Source: CAWHOW01 sp050013795
GTDB lineage: Bacteria > Bacteroidota > Bacteroidia > Bacteroidales > CG2-30-32-10
DNA length: 26,527 nt
Direction of reading: 5' to 3'
Assembly: GCA_050013795.1 (NCBI GenBank)
Contig: JBEKEO010000022.1
Location: forward strand, 1-26,527
The position numbers and the translations under genes are program-made. A model generated the notes under the pieces. That model did not search any database and was not told the DNA's origin. It saw nothing but the letters and a program-made list of their open reading frames with translations. Below are positions 16,821 through 22,669 of this stretch, piece by piece (positions within the stretch are counted from its first letter, which is position 1; each line of letters starts with the position of its first letter).

Positions 16821-16917
16821 TGTTTCCAGTAGATATTTCAGACTTTCAAAAATAAAATCTCCACGTGAATATCCACTTGATATTTTGCGTTACTCTGCTA
16901 TTGAAAGAGCTGTTAAT
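16786..16917 (-). ncRNA. Candidate small RNA at the edge of the accessory region
   Basis: A full promoter match (16954-16924, minus strand) predicts a transcript starting near 16917 that reads into no gene. It would end at the hairpin at 16786-16820 or at the strong terminator at 16717-16750, giving 130-200 nt. No ATG, GTG or TTG opens a useful reading frame along it. A 23-residue stretch without a start (…SRGDFIFESLKYLLETGK…) is open before the hairpin and could be a gene remnant. GCTCTTT near its 5' end can pair with AAAGAGC in the hairpin loop, so two folds compete. Confidence 0.38.
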
Positions 16918-16923
16918 TATCCG

Positions 16924-16954
16924 CAAAGATACTACAGTATTGATAAAACACCAA
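16924..16954 (-). promoter_or_regulatory. Strong Bacteroidota-type promoter, minus strand
   Basis: TTG (16954-16952), 20 bases, TATCTTTG (16931-16924): a complete consensus match pointing away from the RteC-like gene and toward the end of the ligase operon. No protein gene lies downstream on this strand before 13.1 kb. Confidence 0.6.
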
Positions 16955-17235
16955 GTATTTATTTTCTTTTTTTAACTTTTTTTTGCACATCTATTGAACT
17001 ATTAAACTCCAATATTTACACTTTGCAATTCAATGTAATTCCAAACTTAATTTTACAACGACCTTTCTTTTTAAAGTCTTTGCCAAAAACAAGATTAGTT
17101 CTTTTATTTTATCTCATTTTCACCCATTTAAATTGTTAATAAATTTCTATCATTGACATTCAGTTATTTACATTTTATTGCTTCTGAAACCCACATTTAT
17201 CAAGCCTTTTCACTCTTGCACTTATTTGTCAACAT
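16955..17235. other. Pyrimidine-rich intergenic stretch
   Basis: Plus strand dominated by T and C (runs such as CTTTTTTTAACTTTTTTTT). An 84-codon open frame here (16885-17139) has a low-complexity hydrophobic product and overlaps the minus-strand promoter, so I do not call it a gene. I see nothing else. Confidence 0.5.
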
Positions 17236-17268
17236 TTGCATTTCGCACCTCTTATTCAGTTAAATTTG
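17236..17268 (+). promoter_or_regulatory. Promoter for the RteC-like gene
   Basis: TTG (17236-17238), 22 bases, TAAATTTG (17261-17268). Transcription near 17275 gives a leader of about 20 nt before ATG 17294. The spacing is slightly long. Confidence 0.5.
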
Positions 17269-17293
17269 TACGTTTAAACTCCTCATATATATC

Positions 17294-18397
17294 ATGAATC
17301 ATATTATTGTTTTTTCCGAACTTACAACCGGAAAGTTCAAAACTATGCTATCCGGAAAGTGCTTGCACAAAGACATTCTTTCTATTGTCAGGTCCGTGAA
17401 CTCAAAGGTCATTTATAAAAATGTTCCTTTGTCCCAGGCAAATTCACTCTCTGATACCTTCAATTATCAGGCACTAGGTTACAAGTCTACTGACGATTTC
17501 AAACTTACAACCTCTACTGGCAAATCACCGGAATTTGTAAATATCACAATAACGCCATTATGTTATTACAATCTACATGATAACTTTTCACTTACTCAGG
17601 CGCCTGATAAACGAAGTAATATCATTCAGGGCCTTCTTGTGGATGAATTTGAGCGTATAAAGAACCGCGCACTCTACACACTTGAATCTTCCCATGATGA
17701 AAAAGACATCAAAGTGTATGCTGTCAAAAACCGTATGTTTGTAAAGACCTGCTTCCACAATCATAAGGCAGTTTTTCACGATCTTTTCACTCTTTATCCT
17801 GATTATCTCCGCAATCCTGATGCTTTCATACATTACTACCTTAATTTCTTTCTCATCCGCCTACGCATGTTTTATGAAAAACTTTTTGAAGATTTCCTGG
17901 GCAAGAGCAAGAAGACCGAAAAACAATTACTTGCAGAGCTTTTCCAGATGAATCCGGCTGTTATGTACAAACAGAACAATACAATAACAACCACTTTAGA
18001 TAACGATTCAGATATTCTTGCTCGGGAATCAGATTATGGTCAAGATTCCGACAATTCTCTGTTAAATGCTTATGACATTATCGGTAAAGCTCATAATATC
18101 CCTCCCCAAAAGGTTCAGCAGCTTGTAGAGCTCATTGGTAAGGTCAAGTGGAATGGCAATAAGAATATCCTGGGCGATGCAATCTATCAGTTTATGCAGA
18201 AACACAATAATAAGAATATTCCTTTACTTGATGCATCGCACGAAGTAATTTCAACTATTGTTTCCCTGATAGGAATTGATGACCAAGACCATCCTCTAAG
18301 CAAATACACCATTAAAACTCATTTGCAGTCTGGCAAATCTGACAAGCGCCCTAAGTCTGGTAGTAAAAAGAAAATTGATATTGCTCCGGTTGATTAG
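17294..18397 (+). CDS. RteC-like mobile-element protein
   Basis: 367 residues, no signal peptide or membrane segment. The C-terminal 110 residues (IGKVKWNGNKNILGDAIYQF, IPLLDASHEVISTIVSLIGI, YTIKTHLQSGKSDKRP) resemble the C-terminal part of RteC and related Bacteroidota element proteins, which have a conserved W-x-G-x-K-x-x-L segment and a basic end. RteC controls excision of conjugative transposons; whether this protein does is inference. The N-terminal 200 residues are Phe/Tyr-rich and helical (AFIHYYLNFFLIRLRMFY) and I cannot place them. It has its own promoter and ends at the first of several GGTCT/AGACC hairpins. Confidence 0.55.
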   Translation: MNHIIVFSELTTGKFKTMLSGKCLHKDILSIVRSVNSKVIYKNVPLSQANSLSDTFNYQALGYKSTDDFKLTTSTGKSPEFVNITITPLCYYNLHDNFSLTQAPDKRSNIIQGLLVDEFERIKNRALYTLESSHDEKDIKVYAVKNRMFVKTCFHNHKAVFHDLFTLYPDYLRNPDAFIHYYLNFFLIRLRMFYEKLFEDFLGKSKKTEKQLLAELFQMNPAVMYKQNNTITTTLDNDSDILARESDYGQDSDNSLLNAYDIIGKAHNIPPQKVQQLVELIGKVKWNGNKNILGDAIYQFMQKHNNKNIPLLDASHEVISTIVSLIGIDDQDHPLSKYTIKTHLQSGKSDKRPKSGSKKKIDIAPVD

Positions 18398-18419
18398 TCA
18401 AAACATTACATCCAAAATT

Positions 18420-18455
18420 AAAAAGGTCTTTTTTTTCTAAAAAGACCTTTTTTTT
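18420..18455 (+). terminator. Terminator of the RteC-like gene
   Basis: AAAAAGGTCTTTTT (18420-18433) and AAAAAGACCTTTTT (18439-18452) form a perfect 14-bp stem with a 5-nt loop and a T tail, 23 bp after the stop codon. It is also the first member of the GGTCT array. Confidence 0.8.
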
Positions 18456-18665
18456 ACTTTTTGTATTCAAAAAACACTATCATTTCAATATCAACTCTTT
18501 CCAAAAAAAATGGTCTTCGCAGACCTTTTTCTTCCCTAAAAAGACCTTTTCTGGCACGATATTAGAGGGTTTTCTACACTCCACTTATTTACAGTCATTT
18601 CCATTTTTCCACCAATAAAAAAGGTCTTTTTACCATTTCGCAGACCTTTTTTTTTCGAAAAGACC
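18425..18665. repeat. Array of eight GGTCT/AGACC motifs forming hairpins
   Basis: GGTCT lies at 18425, 18512 and 18623; AGACC at 18443, 18521, 18542, 18642 and 18661, almost all flanked by A runs before and T runs after. Pairs form three hairpins: 18420-18452, 18512-18525 with a TCGC loop, and 18616-18651. The pair plus a trailing solo AGACC is duplicated: TCGCAGACCTTTTT occurs at 18517-18530 and 18638-18651, each followed by AAAAGACCTTTT within 30 bp. This is more than one gene needs for termination. The 390-bp gap holds no gene; beyond the array TGTACCGG occurs twice (18685-18692, 18742-18749), close to the HTH gene. Confidence 0.8.
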
Positions 18666-18787
18666 TTTTTTCTCATACTTCCTTTGTACCGGTTTTCTTC
18701 TGCAGAAAGAAACATAAAAAAAGATTCACGGGCACTGGCCATGTACCGGGATCAGAAAAAATGTTAAACCTTTTAAAACTTTTATAC

Positions 18788-19072
18788 ATGGAAGTAATAA
18801 CCTTTGATTCCAATGCCTTCAGGCAGATTATTGATACTATGAATAATCTTGGTCAGAAAATTGACAACAACATCCGTAAGCAACCTCTTTCTGAAATATG
18901 GCTCGACATTCAGGAAGTATGCCAGTTGCTAAAAGTCTCCAAACGCACCTTGCAGGCGTACCGTGATAATCAGATATTGGGCTATTCCCAGATCGGCGGC
19001 AAAATATATTTCCGTGCTTCCGATATCGAGGAACATCTCAAAAAGCATTATCACAAATGCAATGAAAAATAA
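18788..19072 (+). CDS. Excisionase-type helix-turn-helix DNA-binding protein
   Basis: 94 residues from ATG 18788; an ATG 27 bp upstream adds a hydrophobic leader unlike the family, whose members begin with a short acidic/hydrophobic stretch as in MEVITFDSNAFRQII. After an N-terminal helix (about 10-35) comes the winged HTH of the MerR/Xis-like HTH_17 type: WLDIQEVCQLLKVSKRTLQA, YRDNQILGYSQIGGKIYF, RASDIEEHLKKH. Such small proteins are standard in Bacteroidota mobile elements and act in excision or as local regulators. The twin TGTACCGG motifs upstream are possible operators. Confidence 0.85.
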   Translation: MEVITFDSNAFRQIIDTMNNLGQKIDNNIRKQPLSEIWLDIQEVCQLLKVSKRTLQAYRDNQILGYSQIGGKIYFRASDIEEHLKKHYHKCNEK

Positions 19073-19143
19073 TTATTACCAGTATTAATCTTCTCTCCTG
19101 CACCCCAATCCAATGGATGCTGGAAGAGTATAAAACCAAATTT

Positions 19144-19464
19144 ATGAAAATAATATATTCAAAGAGAACACAGGACTATATTAACAGTCAACCAAAGCAG
19201 CTCAGGGAATTTTACGAATCCCTGGCAATATTGGCAGAAGCCCCATTGATAAAAGAAATGACCAAGGGTAAGAAATCATTAAAAGGATTGATTCATGTTT
19301 GTCATGCATTTGATTTTACTCGCAAACCGCTTCTTTCTTATAATCAAAGAAGCAGGAGGTATTACATGCTAACCATGACACGCATCCAGCAAAACCTGAT
19401 TTCATCAAGATTTACCAAGCAATGTTTTTCATCATGTCCTATGCTTGGTGGTTTTTCAAAGTAA
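19144..19464 (+). CDS. Small hypothetical protein, possibly degenerate RelE-like
   Basis: 106 residues from ATG 19144 (KIIYSKRTQDYINSQPKQ); an in-frame ATG at 19117 is also possible. The first half (LREFYESLAILAEAPLIKEM, then KKSLKGLIHVCHAFDF) has a weak resemblance to RelE/HigB-type toxins, which show a hydrophobic helix pair and a 'LKG' segment before the strands. The last 35 residues (SRFTKQCFSSCPMLGGFSK) look unlike any such fold and could be out-of-frame sequence. No antitoxin of a matching kind adjoins it. It follows the HTH gene by 71 bp on the same strand. I would not assign a function. Confidence 0.35.
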   Translation: MKIIYSKRTQDYINSQPKQLREFYESLAILAEAPLIKEMTKGKKSLKGLIHVCHAFDFTRKPLLSYNQRSRRYYMLTMTRIQQNLISSRFTKQCFSSCPMLGGFSK

Positions 19465-19500
19465 AAATTGCGCTGGCAAGAAAGTAAAAAAGCCTTGTAA

Positions 19501-19552
19501 CTCCCCCTATTCATAGGGGGAGATGTCAGCTTTTTATGCTGACAGAGGGGGT
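19501..19552. repeat. REP-like double palindrome before the primase gene
   Basis: CTCCCCCTAT (19501-19510) and ATAGGGGGAG (19513-19522) form a perfect 10-bp palindrome with a 2-nt centre. Directly after it TGTCAGC (19524-19530) and GCTGACA (19538-19544) form a second stem, followed by GAGGGGGT. CCCCCT of the first arm can instead pair with AGGGGG at 19546-19551, enclosing the second stem. The composition, far more GC-rich than its surroundings, fits dispersed REP-type repeats known from many bacterial genomes. It lies 41 bp upstream of the primase start and could affect its leader. Confidence 0.6.
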
Positions 19553-19592
19553 ACAATCAACGAAAATGTTTTAATATTTAATTACCAATCTT

Positions 19593-21644
19593 ATGAAAGT
19601 AACCATATTCCAAAATTTCACCCAAATAATATCTCATCAGCACATCTCAGAAGTGCTTGATCAGATAAAGTCCGACAAATACAAATCTCAGGTTGCTGAA
19701 CTCCAAAAGCTTGTAAATTCAGATAATCTTGATGAATACAACAAGCAGAAAAAATCATTACTTGCATTTACTCCATCCGGATATTTTGTTGGCGGTCGTA
19801 AAATGCAATTCCTGAAAGAGTATTCAGGTTTAATAATCCTGGACTTTGACAAGCTCACAGAAAATCGCTTAAAACTACTATGTGAAAAGATTCCAACGAT
19901 TCCTTATACTTTATCACTTTTTAAAAGCCCATCTGGTAATGGCTGCAAGGTGCTGGTAAAGGTATCATCATTACAGGAAAACCATCTACAGGCATTCAAC
20001 CAAGTGCGACAATATTATGAAAAGGCACTTGACCTGCACGTGGATCCATCCGGCAAAGACATCACACGGCTTTGTTTCTTTTCCTACGATCCGGATTTAT
20101 ACTACAACCCTGATGCTTTAATATATCAGGTTATTTTACCCACTCTGCAGGATGATATTGAAAATGTTGTTTCTCAAATAGAGTCCAACCGCATTGATAT
20201 CACTTCAACTTACGATGATTGGATAAAAATCTGCTTTGCTTTAATTGACGGACTTGGTTCTACGGCGCGAGATTATTTCCATCGTGTCAGCAGTATTAAT
20301 CCAAAATACAATCATTCTGATTGCGAAAAGCAATTCGACAACTGCCTTAATAGCCAAAATTCAGGCATTACTATTAAAACCTTTTTCGGCTTCGCTAAAG
20401 ATCATGGTATAACTTGTAAAGGCGTGCCACCGGCAAGTCTATATAAAACGTCAAAAACAGAGCAAGAACCTTCTGATAAGATCACTGATAAGAAATACAA
20501 ATCATCTACCAATAAATTTCATCAAGTCCGCGATTACTTAACACAGCATTACGACATACGTTATAATACTGTTTCCACCGAATTCGAATACAAGGAAAAA
20601 GACCAGGAAGAATACAAGCTCATGAACGAAAACAATATTTTTATAACAATGTCACTTGATGGCTTGACCTTTTCTCTTAATAACCTCATGGCTTTCCTGA
20701 AATCCGATCTTGTTCCTCGTTACAATGTTTTAACGCAATACTTTGAATCCCTTCCTCCATGGTCCGGCGAAACCGACCACATTCAAAACTTAGCATCTTA
20801 TGTAAAATTAAAGCCTGAAGTCCGTGAGCGCTTTGATACTCATTTCAAAAAGTGGCTTGTTCGTGTTGTGAAGTGTGCAATTGTTGACAGCTATTTTAAT
20901 AAGCAGGCCTTTATCCTGGTACATGATAAACAAAACTCCGGCAAATCAACCTTCTGTCGTTTCCTTTGCCCTCCGGCGCTCTCAAATTACATTGCTGAGA
21001 ATTTAAGTATTGATAAAGACAGTCGAATCCTGCTTACAACGAACCTATTAATAAACCTTGATGAACTTTCAACGCTTTCTAAAATTGAGATCAATTCTTT
21101 AAAATCTTTGTTTTCAAAGGACAAGATAAATGACCGCTTACCCTACGACCGCAAAAATTCAATTATTCCACGTCGTGCTTCTTTTATCGGCTCCACAAAC
21201 CAGGCTGAGTTCCTTAATGATGAATCCGGTTCCGTACGCTGGCTTTGTTTCGTCATTGAATCCATTGATTGGTCTTATAAAGAAAACATCAATATAGATG
21301 ATGTCTGGGCGCAGGCTTACCATTTATTCAAAACTGATTTTATCTGTGATCTCAATCAGGATGAAATAAAGGAAAACGAAGAATACAACCGCCAGTTCCA
21401 TATCACAACATCCGAATTCGAACTTATTCATAAGTATCTTTCTCCCGGCACCAAGGAAGCCAATGATACTTTTATGACAGCAACCGATATAATTCTTTAT
21501 CTGTCTGAACAAACCTTTGGAAAAGTAAAACTGAATACAATTAATACCGGCAGAGCGCTTAAAATGCTTTCTTTTGCTCGTGAGAAAAAATATCCTGAAA
21601 GAAACTACGGTTATTACGTTATCAAAAAAAATATAGAATTCTAA
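19593..21644 (+). CDS. VirE/BT4734-type primase-helicase
   Basis: 683 residues. The N-terminal domain (about 40-170) is of the BT4734-like type found in Bacteroidota elements, with primase-like acidic residues in GLIILDFDKL (Asp84, Asp86) and the glycine motif KSPSGNGCKVLVKV (111-124). A PriCT-2-like helical part follows (about 200-275: DDWIKICFALIDGLG, YFHRVSSINPKYNHSDCEKQ). The C-terminal VirE/VapE P-loop ATPase has Walker A NSGKST (448-453), Walker B LLINLDEL (Asp490, Glu491) and the sensor FIGSTNQAEFL. By family it primes and unwinds DNA during replication of a mobile element. It is followed immediately by an array of TTACCACC repeats, a plausible site of action. No relaxase or integrase is nearby. 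Confidence 0.88.
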   Translation: MKVTIFQNFTQIISHQHISEVLDQIKSDKYKSQVAELQKLVNSDNLDEYNKQKKSLLAFTPSGYFVGGRKMQFLKEYSGLIILDFDKLTENRLKLLCEKIPTIPYTLSLFKSPSGNGCKVLVKVSSLQENHLQAFNQVRQYYEKALDLHVDPSGKDITRLCFFSYDPDLYYNPDALIYQVILPTLQDDIENVVSQIESNRIDITSTYDDWIKICFALIDGLGSTARDYFHRVSSINPKYNHSDCEKQFDNCLNSQNSGITIKTFFGFAKDHGITCKGVPPASLYKTSKTEQEPSDKITDKKYKSSTNKFHQVRDYLTQHYDIRYNTVSTEFEYKEKDQEEYKLMNENNIFITMSLDGLTFSLNNLMAFLKSDLVPRYNVLTQYFESLPPWSGETDHIQNLASYVKLKPEVRERFDTHFKKWLVRVVKCAIVDSYFNKQAFILVHDKQNSGKSTFCRFLCPPALSNYIAENLSIDKDSRILLTTNLLINLDELSTLSKIEINSLKSLFSKDKINDRLPYDRKNSIIPRRASFIGSTNQAEFLNDESGSVRWLCFVIESIDWSYKENINIDDVWAQAYHLFKTDFICDLNQDEIKENEEYNRQFHITTSEFELIHKYLSPGTKEANDTFMTATDIILYLSEQTFGKVKLNTINTGRALKMLSFAREKKYPERNYGYYVIKKNIEF

Positions 21645-21650
21645 AAAAAT

Positions 21651-21849
21651 CTTACCACCTTACCACTTTTCCTCTAAAACTCCTTTCCCATAAGCTTTAT
21701 AGAAGTGGTAAGATCATCAAAAACATCTTACCACCATCTTACCACCTTACCCCTAAAATCTCAAAAAAGGTGGTAGGGTGGTAACTTCAAAAATCATCCC
21801 TGACCATCTTACCCCGCCAGTAAAATCAATAAAGTGGTAAGGTGGTAAC
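21651..21849. repeat. Iteron-like array of TTACCACC repeats in both orientations
   Basis: Exact or near-exact copies of (C)TTACCAC(C) occur at 21651, 21660, 21727 and 21738, with TTACCCC variants at 21747 and 21808. Inverse copies (GGTGGTAA or GTGGTAAG) lie at 21705, 21769, 21776, 21834 and 21841. Several are in direct tandem at 9-11 bp spacing, and forward and inverse groups alternate so that long hairpins are possible. The array starts 6 bp after the stop codon of the primase-helicase gene. Position and design are like the iterons of a replication origin. The remaining bases to 22009 are AT-rich with no gene. Confidence 0.82.
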
Positions 21850-22009
21850 TTTAAAAGTCATTTTGGAATAAATTATAAACTATTATTAGTTGTTGCTAAA
21901 ATATAGGCTAAGTTATAGTATAACAAATATATTAAACATTCCTTCATGCTGTCTTATTGGAATTTTCTAATTTTGATTGGCAATTCGATCTTTTATTAAA
22001 CAACCTCCT

Positions 22010-22041
22010 TTGCAATTTGAATTAGAATAATAATAAATTTG
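22010..22041 (+). promoter_or_regulatory. Promoter for the 161-residue hypothetical gene
   Basis: TTG (22010-22012), 21 bases, TAAATTTG (22034-22041); start near 22048 and ATG at 22067. Good consensus match. Confidence 0.6.
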
Positions 22042-22066
22042 TATAAATATTTAAAAAAACTATTTT

Positions 22067-22552
22067 ATGGCTACAGTATATGATCTTAAAAATGACAAAC
22101 ACAGAATAGACACTTGCCAGCGTACTTTAAAGGATTGCGTATGGGCCAATGTACTCATTGAAGATGTAGAACACGACCCTAATAAAAGAATAATATTTAA
22201 CGACTATAAAAAAATATTAATTGGTACTGATGAATGGTGGGATGCTATTGAAAAAGGAGTTATCAAAACTAACGAATACCTGGGTAAATTTGTAAAATAT
22301 ACTTCATTAAAAAGTTCATCTGGTATTACTTTGGTAACTGAAATTAATAATGAAAAAAGTCATTGGCCGGTTGACTATTTATCTGTTTACAATGATATTC
22401 AGGGCAAGTTTGTTAGAATCCTTTTTGTATCATATACCCATACTACAAAACCAAGTCATAGCAATCTTTACAATTCTATTATTGGCAACCTACCTTTATC
22501 CTCTAATGAATCTCCTTCCAAATTCATTTTAAAAATTGAAGTAGAAGAATAG
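22067..22552 (+). CDS. Hypothetical protein, 161 residues
   Basis: I do not recognise it. No signal peptide, membrane segment or zinc motif. It is acidic and mixed alpha/beta in appearance, with Trp-rich parts (KDCVWANVLIEDVEHDPN, GTDEWWDAIEKG) and a beta-rich C-terminal half (GKFVKYTSLKSSSGITLV, GKFVRILFVSYTHTTKP). It has its own good promoter, lies between the TTACCACC array and the nuclease-methyltransferase, and is 117 bp from the latter, which carries a separate -7 box. The position suggests a cargo or accessory gene of the element; a link to the methyltransferase (for example control or protection) is speculation. Confidence 0.68.
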   Translation: MATVYDLKNDKHRIDTCQRTLKDCVWANVLIEDVEHDPNKRIIFNDYKKILIGTDEWWDAIEKGVIKTNEYLGKFVKYTSLKSSSGITLVTEINNEKSHWPVDYLSVYNDIQGKFVRILFVSYTHTTKPSHSNLYNSIIGNLPLSSNESPSKFILKIEVEE

Positions 22553-22631
22553 GCATTCTATCATATCTAAAATGCTTATTATCAATATACACATTTTCAA
22601 TACACAAACCAAATAAGCCAACTAAAAATTA

Positions 22632-22639
22632 TATCTTTG
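22632..22639 (+). promoter_or_regulatory. -7 box for the nuclease-methyltransferase gene
   Basis: TATCTTTG matches the Bacteroidota -7 box; transcription near 22646 would leave a 24-nt leader before ATG 22670. It contains the in-frame TTG at 22637, which is thus unlikely to be a start codon. No TTG at -33. Confidence 0.42.
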
Positions 22640-22669
22640 AACTTGAAAATTATTAAAAAAATTGGAATA

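Noticed and set aside
16885..17139. 84-codon plus-strand open frame.
   Set aside because: Hydrophobic low-complexity product in a pyrimidine-rich stretch; it overlaps a consensus promoter of the opposite strand and has no plausible start context.
19144..19464. A full toxin-antitoxin pair formed by the HTH gene and the small ORF at 19.1-19.5 kb.
   Set aside because: The HTH protein is of the Xis/HTH_17 type, the genes are 71 bp apart, and RelE similarity of the small ORF is too weak and lost in its last third.
21651..21849. Group II intron or terminator cluster as explanation for the TTACCACC repeats.
   Set aside because: No reverse transcriptase or catalytic core. The motifs are tandem in both orientations with short spacing and lack T tails, which fits protein-binding iterons better.
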